Both the position numbers and the translations under genes were made by a program. Positions 1-6,565 of a stretch of DNA of 11,533 nt are shown piece after piece (within the stretch, counting starts at the first letter, position 1; the number at the start of each line of letters is the position of its first letter). The DNA comes from Candidatus Rifleibacteriota bacterium (lineage in GTDB: Bacteria; Riflebacteria; Ozemobacteria; Ozemobacterales; Ozemobacteraceae), in assembly GCA_029560455.1 (NCBI GenBank), contig JAKQKW010000297.1:1-11533 (forward strand), in the 5' to 3' direction. Under the pieces are notes generated by a model. The model ran no database searches and had not been told where the DNA came from. It saw only the letters and a program-made list of their open reading frames with translations.

Positions 1-40
1 CACCAAGCAAAAGACCGGTTCGTTGAAAACGGTTGTCCAT
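1..40 (-). CDS. Start of a probable ThiF/TcdA-family (E1-like) protein, cut by the window edge
   Basis: Thirteen codons read leftward from an ATG at 40-38 and encode MDNRFQRTGLLLG. This resembles the N-terminus of tRNA threonylcarbamoyladenosine dehydratases and related HesA/MoeB/ThiF proteins, which typically begin with an RF-x-RT-x-LL-x-G pattern before their nucleotide-binding loop. The start lies just after the tatD stop codon (45-43), so the two genes probably form one leftward operon with coupled translation. The ribosome-binding site is weak (GAAAGATGA inside the tatD end). Only 13 residues are visible, so the family call is an inference from a short motif; a different short start is possible. 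Confidence 0.42.
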   Translation of the reverse strand, partial: MDNRFQRTGLLLG

Positions 41-42
41 AT

Positions 43-813
43 TCATTCATCTTTCAGGGCAAATATTCGCAAGGCATTTGTGTACACCACTTCCGCGAGT
101 TTTTCAACCGGCAGGCCACAGATTTCCGCCACCTGTACACCGATCGCAGCAACCGCAGCCGGTTCGTTACATCTGCCGTGCCAGCCCGGCAACATCATGT
201 CTGGAGCATCAGTCTCAAGCAGAAGCGCCGAAAGCGGCAACAATGCCAGCATTTTCTGCAGTTTCCCGCGATTGCGCAGACTGGCCGCCGACAGCGAAAT
301 AAAACCGCCGGCCGCAACGAATTCCACCGCCATTTCCGGCGAAGCAGAATAGGAATGCATGATAAAACCACGGGGCAATGCTGCGTTCTGCAGCATTTTC
401 AGCGCCCGCTGCCCATGCCCGACCAGGTGCACGATCACCGGCAGATCATAACTGCGGGCAATCTGCAGCTGCCAGTCGAACACTTCTTCCTGCCGGCTGA
501 CCGGCAACGCCAGCCGCCGATCAAGACCGCATTCCCCAATTGCCACCGGCACCGACCTTTCTTTCCAGTCTGGTATCACTCCGATTTTAGCATCGGCACC
601 GGCAACGGCAACGAAATCAGGATGTACACCCCATGCCGTGACAATTTTTATATTTTCACAGGCAGCAACCGCTGACGGCAGACGCACCGCACCGGCCACT
701 CCCGGCACCAGAATCTTTCTGACCCCGGCCGCCACTGCCCGCTGCAGCACCATATCGACCGCCACATCTGCCGGCAGCCGATCAAGATGACAATGAGTAT
801 CAAACCACCGCAT
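43..813 (-). CDS. tatD: TatD-family metal-dependent deoxyribonuclease
   Basis: A full-length 256-residue TatD-type TIM-barrel hydrolase; the family carries out metal-dependent DNA exonuclease and repair reactions in the cytoplasm. Metal ligands expected for the family are visible: H7 and H9 in DTHCHLD, E94 in IGECGLD, H129 in PVIVH, H153 in IMHSYS and D202 in LLETDAP, followed by the usual NEP near residue 217. The GVHP motif (62-65) also fits. I chose the ATG at 813-811 because AGGAGGGGG lies just upstream and MRWFDTHCHLD matches the family N-terminus. A longer reading from 834 would start upstream of the predicted transcription start. TatD, YcfH and YabD subfamilies cannot be separated here, so the symbol means the family. 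It reads divergently from the yicC operon and probably shares a transcript with the gene at 40. Confidence 0.93.
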   Translation of the reverse strand: MRWFDTHCHLDRLPADVAVDMVLQRAVAAGVRKILVPGVAGAVRLPSAVAACENIKIVTAWGVHPDFVAVAGADAKIGVIPDWKERSVPVAIGECGLDRRLALPVSRQEEVFDWQLQIARSYDLPVIVHLVGHGQRALKMLQNAALPRGFIMHSYSASPEMAVEFVAAGGFISLSAASLRNRGKLQKMLALLPLSALLLETDAPDMMLPGWHGRCNEPAAVAAIGVQVAEICGLPVEKLAEVVYTNALRIFALKDE

Positions 814-834
814 ACCCCCTCCTGTGCCATACAC

Positions 835-863
835 ATTATACCCCAGCCCCGCCCACCTGTCTT
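835..863 (-). promoter_or_regulatory. Probable sigma-70 type promoter of tatD
   Basis: On the minus strand there is a perfect -10 TATAAT (840-835), a 17-base spacer and a partial -35 AAGACA (863-858, four of six consensus bases). Transcription would start near 828, giving a leader of about 15 bases that holds only the AGGAGGGGG ribosome-binding site. This supports the start codon at 813. Confidence 0.55.
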
Positions 864-1164
864 TTCCTTGTCTTTATTCGCAGAGCAAACACTTACTTAA
901 TTATCTCTAAATGCTAGTTTCGGCAGGTCAGGCGATTGCATAAGCGACGCTTGTTGTTGCCAGGACGGCATTATGCCGCGTGAGCCAGGAGGGCGGAAGC
1001 GGCGGCAACGACTGACATGCCGTAATACGCTGTTGGAAAGAAAAAAGTTTCAGTTTGCCCTGCTTTCATTCGCCTTTATCCTTGTCCATCACTGTTCATC
1101 TGTGAACTTTTTTGTTCAGCCATGCCGCTTACTTCTTGTGTGTTAATCGCAGCCGGGTTTTTGG
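864..1164. other. Divergent intergenic region between tatD and yicC
   Basis: About 300 bases lie between the two outward-facing promoters without a convincing protein-coding frame. The main content is the imperfect inverted repeat at 918-1025. Further right is a GTTCA / TGAAC / GTTCA arrangement at 1094-1118, with six T bases between the last two arms. I found no good promoter inside the region that would drive the structured element, and no tRNA or recognised riboswitch motif. Bases 864-917 and 1119-1164 are AT-richer and show nothing I can name. Confidence 0.6.
918..1025 (+). other. Imperfect inverted repeat; candidate structured RNA with a three-way junction
   Basis: The ends form a 17-base inverted repeat with three mismatches (918-934 with 1009-1025). 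As plus-strand RNA a compact fold is possible. P1 pairs 921-931 with 1012-1022, with a single G-A mismatch. P2 is a hairpin at 932-950 with an ATAA loop and one bulged A. P3 pairs 954-961 with 1004-1011. P1 abuts P2 on the 5' side and abuts P3 on the 3' side, and three unpaired bases join P2 to P3. Inside P3 lie a CGGCA/TGCCG hairpin (966-978) and a small arm capped by GGAA (984-1003). The two non-Watson-Crick pairs in P2 and P3 are U-G on the plus strand but would be A-C on the minus strand, which favours plus-strand RNA. It could equally be a small MITE-like or REP-like palindromic element. No promoter or terminator is evident and I recognise no known RNA family. Confidence 0.35.
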
Positions 1165-1193
1165 TTGAAAGATTCATTTTTTTGCGTTATAAT
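1165..1193 (+). promoter_or_regulatory. Strong sigma-70 type promoter of the yicC operon
   Basis: TTGAAA (1165-1170), a 17-base spacer and TATAAT (1188-1193) give eleven of twelve consensus bases at ideal spacing. The expected start of transcription is about 1199-1202, at or within two bases of the yicC ATG at 1202. The mRNA would therefore be leaderless or nearly so. Confidence 0.75.
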
Positions 1194-1201
1194 CGTCCAC
1201 T

Positions 1202-2077
1202 ATGATTTCAAGTTTAACTGGATTCGGGCGCGCAACCTTTACTGATGAAGCCGGCCGCATAGGCGTCGAGCTTAAATCAGTTAACAATCGTTTCCTGCAG
1301 ATCGACCTGCATCTGCCTTACGGCTACAACTGGGCTGACGGCCTGATCAGGCAGTATCTCAGCTCGCGCATTTCCCGCGGCAAAGTCTACCTGCACATGG
1401 AAGTCGTTGATTACAACCCGAACCAGGAAGTTATCATCAACCGGCCCCTGCTGAAAAAGCTGATCAACCTCAAAGACGAAATCAGCCGCGAAACCGGCAA
1501 AGATCTGCCGGTCGACCTTGACGGGCTCCTTTCACTGCCCGGCGTTATGAAGGTCGATTCGAAGCAGGCCGACAACGAAGAAATCTGGAAACGCATCGAA
1601 CCGGTTCTCGAAGAAGCCGTTAAAAATTTCATCGACGCGCGCAACCGCGAGGGGCAGAATCTGGCCAACGATCTACGCCAGCGCAGCCAGTTTCTGCGCG
1701 AGACGATCACAAAGATCGAGACGCTGCTTCCCGAATTCAATAAGCAGTTCATCGAAAAATTTACCGAACGCATCAAGGAACTGGCGGGCAAAGCCGGTTA
1801 CGACGAAACCAGACTGGGTACCGAAATCGCCATCTGGGTCGATCGCAGCGACGTCAGCGAAGAAATTACCCGGCTCCGCAGTCACCTCAAAGAACTCGAA
1901 AACATTCTTACCAGCGATAAACCCGCTGGCCGACGCCTCGATTTTCTTGTCCAGGAAATCAACCGCGAAGCGAACACCCTGAGCAGCAAAATCAGCGATG
2001 TGGCCATTACCCAGCTGGCACTCGACATAAAATGCGAAATCGAAAGAATTCGCGAACAGGCACAAAATATTGAATAG
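1202..2077 (+). CDS. yicC: YicC/YloC-family endoribonuclease
   Basis: A 291-residue protein of normal family length. It begins MISSLTGFGRAT, the characteristic YicC N-terminus, which fixes the start at 1202. The N-terminal YicC-like domain covers roughly residues 1-155. The C-terminal DUF1732 domain carries the conserved GRRLDFLVQEINREANTL (243-260) and ends IREQAQNIE. E. coli YicC and B. subtilis YloC have been reported to act as endoribonucleases in RNA turnover; that role is taken from the family. There is no ribosome-binding site before the ATG and the promoter sits immediately upstream, so translation probably starts on a leaderless message. The TAG stop overlaps the ribosome-binding site of remA. 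It is the first gene of the rightward block, its usual position in the yicC-remA-gmk-rpoZ arrangement. Confidence 0.95.
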   Translation: MISSLTGFGRATFTDEAGRIGVELKSVNNRFLQIDLHLPYGYNWADGLIRQYLSSRISRGKVYLHMEVVDYNPNQEVIINRPLLKKLINLKDEISRETGKDLPVDLDGLLSLPGVMKVDSKQADNEEIWKRIEPVLEEAVKNFIDARNREGQNLANDLRQRSQFLRETITKIETLLPEFNKQFIEKFTERIKELAGKAGYDETRLGTEIAIWVDRSDVSEEITRLRSHLKELENILTSDKPAGRRLDFLVQEINREANTLSSKISDVAITQLALDIKCEIERIREQAQNIE

Positions 2078-2086
2078 GAGCGGAGT

Positions 2087-2407
2087 ATGAAGGCTCTTCT
2101 GCTGAACATTGGCTTTGGAAACGTTGTGGTGGCAGACCGCATTGTCGCTATTGTCAGTCCTGGTTCTGCGCCCATCAAGCGTCTGAAAGAGGATGCAAAG
2201 GAACAGGGGCGTCTGATCGACGCGACCTACGGCAGAAAAACCCGCGCCATCGTTGTCACCGAATCGAATCACGTGATTCTTTCGGCGATCAACCCTGAAA
2301 CCGCCGCCATGCGCATGCTTGGCAAAAAAGTCAGTCATGATATGGGCGAAAGCCACGAAGATGATATTGTCGATTCTGAACTTGATTCAACGGAGGTTGA
2401 CGAATGA
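2087..2407 (+). CDS. remA: RemA family (DUF370) DNA-binding regulator
   Basis: A 106-residue protein whose first ~85 residues closely follow B. subtilis RemA: LNIGFGN (6-12), R18, [11 protein letters not shown] (22-32), [12 protein letters not shown] (43-54) and [11 protein letters not shown]. In B. subtilis RemA activates biofilm-matrix and osmoprotection genes by binding DNA as an oligomer. R18 and R50 are kept, and position 51 is Lys instead of Arg. Outside Firmicutes the role is less certain, and matrix control should not be assumed. The C-terminus adds a strongly acidic tail of about 20 residues (from about 87 on) beyond the usual end. AGGAG at 2076-2080 supports the start. The last codons overlap the rpoZ start as ATGA. 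In related operons gmk follows; here rpoZ follows directly. Confidence 0.93.
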   Translation: MKALLLNIGFGNVVVADRIVAIVSPGSAPIKRLKEDAKEQGRLIDATYGRKTRAIVVTESNHVILSAINPETAAMRMLGKKVSHDMGESHEDDIVDSELDSTEVDE

Positions 2408-2613
2408 AATTCCGCTCGAGAACCGAAATTACCCAGAAGATTCCGAACAAATACGATGCAGTGATGGCAATCTCCAACCGTGTAAAAATGCTGGTTGAAG
2501 GCAAAAAACGCCTGGTTGAAGAATATGACGAAAACTATGTGAAGATCGCCATGGAAGAAATCGCCTCAGGGGCCCTCGAAATTGAAATCAAGGAAAAAGA
2601 CAAGGACAAATAA
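2404..2613 (+). CDS. rpoZ: RNA polymerase omega subunit
   Basis: A 69-residue protein matching omega in size and pattern: [21 protein letters not shown] (10-30) is the conserved first helix region that clamps the beta-prime C-terminus, followed by [15 protein letters not shown] (46-60). Omega aids polymerase assembly and in some bacteria forms part of a ppGpp site; a rel gene lies downstream in the same block. The start ATG overlaps the remA stop (ATGA), with GGAGG at 2392-2396 seven bases upstream. The lysine-rich tail EKDKDK is unlikely to be structured, and its codons overlap the N-terminal extension of the next reading frame. Confidence 0.9.
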   Translation: MKFRSRTEITQKIPNKYDAVMAISNRVKMLVEGKKRLVEEYDENYVKIAMEEIASGALEIEIKEKDKDK

Positions 2614-3556
2614 GTCCCGCGTTCTGATTGCATTCGGAAAAGGCATTGCCAGCACGCTCGCGCTTGAACTGGCAATGCTTTTTTCTCATAGCGGCACTGA
2701 AGTCAGGGCAGCCCTGATCGACAGCGGTCATGAATGGCTGCCGGAAGCGCCGCTGAAGCAAATATGCGGACACTCACCCCTCACCGGCGGTCATCAACCC
2801 GGCTGGTTTTTTGCCGGTCTCGAATTTGATGCCTGCCTGATCGTTTCGCCTTCGACCCTGGTGCAGCAGCAGCTTTTAAGCGGCCAGACTGCAGACCCGG
2901 TTATTGAATACCTTCTTGCGGCGGGGCAGACTTTTCACATTCTGCAGAATCGCCAGCAGATACCTTCTGATGCAGCTGAAATGCCGGCGAATATTCTTTT
3001 TTCAGAACTCCCGACCCAGCCCGGCAAGCTCAGCGCCTTTTTCCAGAAAGTTTTTTCTGACACAACCGCAAGAATCGCTTCTCAGACGCTTTTAAAGCGA
3101 GCCACCGCCAGCATTTTATTTGCGGTTCCCGCAGCATTGCAAACTCTTGTTCCCAGCCGCCCTGAATGGCTGCGACGCCTGCAAAGCGGCCTCGAAAAGC
3201 ATAATATCCAGCTCGAAAAATCAGGCGATGCCACCGATCTGTTTATCTCAGCCTATGATGGCCCGGCCGTCGACTCTGCCGACAACCGGCTGACCGCCCT
3301 GCACCCGGCCGAGAAGGCCAATTGCCGGCTTCAGGTTGATTTCATTGCCGATGCCATTGCAGATGAAGCTCTTGCACCGACCGCCAGCCGGATTTTTGTA
3401 AGGCGCCGCCCGAATGGTCTGATCATCATCGACCGGCACGGGCAAAGGTTCCTGCCTGATGTCTGCGGCGCCTGCTGCTACGAACGGCTCGCCTCATATC
3501 TTGCCGTCAACCTCAGTCGCAAGCTGCAAACCACCGCATCTGAAGAGCCGGCATGA
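2582..3556 (+). CDS. Degenerate CoaBC/Dfp-like flavoprotein, function unknown
   Basis: A 324-residue protein in the slot normally held by coaBC, between rpoZ and priA. Residues 14-125 follow the CoaC/Dfp flavoprotein fold pattern: RVLIAFGKGIASTLALELA, then GTEVRAALI, then FDACLIVSP. Key decarboxylase features are missing: the segment equivalent to APATAN reads VSPSTLV, and no PAMN-like motif follows. The C-terminal half (about 165-324) is unlike the CoaB synthetase domain and is not recognised. It carries a C295-x2-C298-C299 cluster. It is therefore probably not a working CoaBC, although a divergent flavin-binding or structural role is possible. The start is uncertain: TTG at 2582 is the only conventional in-frame start before M33, lies 32 bases inside rpoZ and has AGGGG nine bases upstream, but it adds a basic extension of about 13 residues. 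The stop overlaps the priA start as ATGA, so the two are translationally coupled. Confidence 0.6.
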   Translation: MKSRKKTRTNKSRVLIAFGKGIASTLALELAMLFSHSGTEVRAALIDSGHEWLPEAPLKQICGHSPLTGGHQPGWFFAGLEFDACLIVSPSTLVQQQLLSGQTADPVIEYLLAAGQTFHILQNRQQIPSDAAEMPANILFSELPTQPGKLSAFFQKVFSDTTARIASQTLLKRATASILFAVPAALQTLVPSRPEWLRRLQSGLEKHNIQLEKSGDATDLFISAYDGPAVDSADNRLTALHPAEKANCRLQVDFIADAIADEALAPTASRIFVRRRPNGLIIIDRHGQRFLPDVCGACCYERLASYLAVNLSRKLQTTASEEPA

Positions 3557-5940
3557 CGGTTTTTGTTGAAGTTTCCTTTCCTGATCCGATCGGTGATGGC
3601 ACCCTGACCTATCACCTGCCACCCGGTCGTGACTGCCCGCAGCCGGGCGCCCGCGTCGTGGTGCCGGTGCAGAACCGCCGCCTGATCGGCTACGTGACTG
3701 GCCTGCACGAGAATCAGCCAGCCTTTAAAACCGTTGCTCTCGGCGAAGTTCTCGACCCGATTCCGCTGATTTCGCCAAAAATGCTGCAGCTTGCCTGTGC
3801 CATAGCTGACGACTGCGTCTGCAACGTCGGCGAAGTACTGCATTGTATGCTGCCGGGCGGTATTAAACAGACGATTGTGCGCCAGGTAAAATACTGCGGC
3901 AAGGGTGACAACAGTCAGCATGCTCTGCAGTGGCTCGCCGAAAATGACTGGGTCAGCTATAACAGCTTTTGTGACAGGTTTCAGCTGCCGGCATCCGCTG
4001 TCAGCCGCTGGGTCAGTGACGGCCTTATCGAAATGGCATACAGTGTCAAGGCTGCTCAGGGTCCCAAAATGATTACGGTTCTCAAACTGAACCCTGACCA
4101 GCCGGTTGAAATCGAGAAACTGACGCCAAAAGAAAAGCTGGCGGTGCAGACCCTGCTGACTTTTTCGACCGCCCCGACCGCCGCAATGCTTGCCCGCACC
4201 GCCCAGATCAGCAGTGCGCCAATCACGCAGCTGAAAAAGAAAGGGCTGATTATCGAAGTAGAAGAGCGGGTCATGCGCCAGGTCGGCACCGAAGAATATT
4301 ACCGGCGTGAAGCCACCCCGCCACCGCCGTTGTCTGAAGACCAGAGCCGCGTCATCGCCGAGATTTCCGCGGCCAGCGGTTCCGATCGCCGCCCGGTTCT
4401 GGTGCGCGGCGTGACCTGCTCGGGCAAAACCGAAGTCTATCTGCGCTGGGTCGCCGAAACTCTCGAAAAGAACCAGACCGCGATTGTACTGGTACCCGAA
4501 ATCTCTCTGACCCCACAGATGATGAAGCGCTTCACTGACCGCTTTGGTGACCGGGTCGCAATTCTGCACAGCAAACTCTCTGACGGCGAACGCTTCGACC
4601 AGTGGGAAAAAATCCGCCGTGGCCTCTGCCCGGTCGTGGTTGGCGCCCGGTCGGCAGTTTTTGCGCCACTGCCGCGTCTCGGCACCATCATTCTCGATGA
4701 AGAGGGTGAACCTTCGTTCAAACAGGGTGACCCGCCCCGCTATCATGCCCGTGAAGTGGCATTGCGCCGCTGCCAGATCGAAGGCGCCCAGCTCGTCATG
4801 GGCTCGGCAACCCCGACGATCGACTCGTTCCAGAACTGCCTGAATGGCCGCTACCGACTGGTCGAAATGAATTCGCGCGTCAGCAATCGACAACCTCCGC
4901 GCGTAAAGGTCGTTGACATGCGCCACGAACTGGTTACCCGTAAAAACCGCTCGATTTTTTCTGAAGCTCTCGGGCAGGCGATTCAAAATACTCTCAAAAA
5001 CCGCAAACAGGCGATTCTTTTTCTGAACCGGCGCGGCTTTTCAAGCTTCGTTTTCTGCCGCGAATGCGGTGAAGCGGTTCAGTGCCCGAAATGCAATGTT
5101 TCGCTCGTCTACCATACCGGCAGCCAGATCATGCGCTGCCATTACTGCGGCGAAATGCAGACAGTGCCACAGACCTGCCCCAAATGCCAGAGTCAGGCCA
5201 TCAAATTCTTCGGCGCCGGCACCCAGCGTGTCGAAAGCGAGGCAAAACGATACTTTCCGCAGGCCCGAATTCAACGCCTCGACTCAGACAGTGTGTCGAC
5301 AAAAGGCAGCATGGAAGACATTCTCGATCGTTTTGGCCGCGGTGAAATAGACATTCTCGTCGGCACCCAGATGGTCGCCAAGGGTCTTGATTTTCCCAAT
5401 GTCACCCTGGTCGGTATTCTTGCCGCCGACAGCCTGCTGCGCGTTCCTGATTTCAGAGCTTCTGAGCGTAACTTTTCCCTGCTCGCGCAGGTTTCCGGGC
5501 GTGCCGGCCGTGGCGACATGCCGGGTGATGTTGTGCTGCAGACCTACTGCCCCGAACACCATTCAATACGACATGCGTTGACCGAAGACTACCACGGCTT
5601 CTTCGCCGAAGAGGCAAAAATGCGACGCGAAGCATTGTTTCCGCCTTTCATCGAGCTGGCTTCGTTCATAGTCTCGGGTTCTGACCAGCAGAAAACCCTC
5701 GGCACGGCAAAAGAGCTGCACGACCTGTTCGCCGCCCGCCCCGAAGTTCAGGAATTTCAACTGTTCGGCCCGGCGCCAGCCTCACTCGAAAAAATCAACG
5801 AAAGATATCGTTTTCAGTTGATGCTGAAAATGCCCGACTTTGCCACTCTGACCCGCGTCACCCGCGAAGTTTGCCGGAAGCTGCGCAAACCTGGTGACAC
5901 CAGGCTCAGCATTGATATCAACCCGTTCTTCATGCTGTAA
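3553..5940 (+). CDS. priA: Primosomal replication-restart helicase PriA
   Basis: A 795-residue PriA, a 3'-to-5' superfamily-2 DNA helicase that recognises stalled forks and reloads the replicative helicase. Visible in order: the N-terminal 3'-DNA-binding domain (EVSFPDPIGDGTLTYHLPP, then GARVVVPVQNRRLIGYV), a winged-helix region, Walker A with K292 (GVTCSGKTEVY), the acidic box D382-E383-E384, GSATPT (motif III), FLNRRGFSSFVF (motif IV), and GTQMVAKGLDFPNVTLVG plus QVSGRAGRG (motifs V and VI). Eight zinc-binding cysteines are intact: 502, 505, 511, 514, 529, 532, 542 and 545. Two motif positions are odd: Cys289 replaces the usual Gly in GVTGSGKT, and Gly385 replaces His in DEEH. The start overlaps the upstream stop as ATGA. 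No disrupting frameshift is seen, and the gene is full length. Confidence 0.96.
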   Translation: MTVFVEVSFPDPIGDGTLTYHLPPGRDCPQPGARVVVPVQNRRLIGYVTGLHENQPAFKTVALGEVLDPIPLISPKMLQLACAIADDCVCNVGEVLHCMLPGGIKQTIVRQVKYCGKGDNSQHALQWLAENDWVSYNSFCDRFQLPASAVSRWVSDGLIEMAYSVKAAQGPKMITVLKLNPDQPVEIEKLTPKEKLAVQTLLTFSTAPTAAMLARTAQISSAPITQLKKKGLIIEVEERVMRQVGTEEYYRREATPPPPLSEDQSRVIAEISAASGSDRRPVLVRGVTCSGKTEVYLRWVAETLEKNQTAIVLVPEISLTPQMMKRFTDRFGDRVAILHSKLSDGERFDQWEKIRRGLCPVVVGARSAVFAPLPRLGTIILDEEGEPSFKQGDPPRYHAREVALRRCQIEGAQLVMGSATPTIDSFQNCLNGRYRLVEMNSRVSNRQPPRVKVVDMRHELVTRKNRSIFSEALGQAIQNTLKNRKQAILFLNRRGFSSFVFCRECGEAVQCPKCNVSLVYHTGSQIMRCHYCGEMQTVPQTCPKCQSQAIKFFGAGTQRVESEAKRYFPQARIQRLDSDSVSTKGSMEDILDRFGRGEIDILVGTQMVAKGLDFPNVTLVGILAADSLLRVPDFRASERNFSLLAQVSGRAGRGDMPGDVVLQTYCPEHHSIRHALTEDYHGFFAEEAKMRREALFPPFIELASFIVSGSDQQKTLGTAKELHDLFAARPEVQEFQLFGPAPASLEKINERYRFQLMLKMPDFATLTRVTREVCRKLRKPGDTRLSIDINPFFML

Positions 5941-5957
5941 AAACTTGCAAAAGATGC

Positions 5958-5985
5958 TTGAAGGCTGGCCTGAATGTGGTATACT
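5958..5985 (+). promoter_or_regulatory. Probable promoter of def-fmt (extended -10)
   Basis: The 91-base gap after priA holds TTGAAG (5958-5963), a 16-base spacer and TATACT (5980-5985). A TGG immediately before the -10 forms an extended -10 element. Transcription would begin near 5992, about 40 bases before def. No terminator is visible after priA, so read-through from upstream is also expected. Confidence 0.5.
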
Positions 5986-6031
5986 TAAAAGCTGACATAC
6001 TTTGTAAGCCACTTTTCTGCCCGGAGGCCCC

Positions 6032-6562
6032 ATGAAATACCGCATTCTTCATTACGGCGAAGAACCGCTTCGCGAAGCATCACAGCCCGTTACCGAAATT
6101 AACGACGATATCAGACGCCTTGTCGAAGATATGTTCGAAACCATGTATGAATCAAAAGGCGTTGGCCTCGCTGCTCCTCAGGTTGGCGTCAACCTCAGAC
6201 TCGCCATCATCGACATCGGTGAAGACCCTCTGGTCCTTATCAATCCTCAGATCCTGAAGCATTCTGGCAAAGAAACCTGCGACGAAGGCTGCCTGTCTTT
6301 TCCGGGCCTGACCGAGAAGGTCGAACGCGCCCGCAAAGTGGTCGCCGAAGCCACCGACCTCGACGGCTCGGTCTACGAAATCGAAGCCGATGGTCTGCTT
6401 GCCAGAGCCATCCAGCACGAACTCGACCATCTCGACGGCGTTCTTTTCATTGACCGCATTTCAAAAGCACGCAAACTACAGATCAAGCACGAGCTCGAAA
6501 TACTTAAGCGCGGCGAATCGCTTTATGACGAAGATGAAGAAGACGCCGAGGAAGCCCTCTGA
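6032..6562 (+). CDS. def: Peptide deformylase
   Basis: A 176-residue peptide deformylase, the metalloenzyme that removes the N-formyl group from nascent proteins. All three signature motifs are intact: GVGLAAPQVG (43-52), EGCLSFPG with metal ligand C87 (85-92), and QHELDHLDG with H129, E130 and H133. GGAGG at 6023-6027 lies four bases before the ATG. The protein ends in an acidic tail (DEDEEDAEE) past the usual last helix. It is followed three bases after its stop by fmt, whose product adds the formyl group; the pairing is classic. Confidence 0.97.
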   Translation: MKYRILHYGEEPLREASQPVTEINDDIRRLVEDMFETMYESKGVGLAAPQVGVNLRLAIIDIGEDPLVLINPQILKHSGKETCDEGCLSFPGLTEKVERARKVVAEATDLDGSVYEIEADGLLARAIQHELDHLDGVLFIDRISKARKLQIKHELEILKRGESLYDEDEEDAEEAL

Positions 6563-6565
6563 ATA

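Noticed and set aside
814..834. A tatD start at 834 instead of 813
   Set aside because: The ribosome-binding site lies between the two, the family N-terminus begins at the second Met, and the predicted transcription start falls downstream of 834.
921..1022. Small SRP RNA, because of a GGAA-capped arm with CAGG-like bases in the intergenic structure
   Set aside because: The asymmetric AGCAG loop and the CAGG/GGAAGCAG pairing pattern of SRP domain IV are absent.
930..1022. Fluoride or c-di-GMP riboswitch in the same region
   Set aside because: GGCGAT near 931 recalls the fluoride motif, but the following conserved segments are missing, and GEMM core motifs are not present. The best yicC promoter also lies downstream of the element.
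3478..4986. A long open frame of 502 codons on the minus strand across priA
   Set aside because: It lies opposite the clearly conserved PriA gene, has a composition typical of an antisense shadow and matches no family I recognise.
5941..6031. Intrinsic terminator after priA
   Set aside because: No stable GC stem followed by a T-run is present in this gap; it holds a promoter-like sequence instead.
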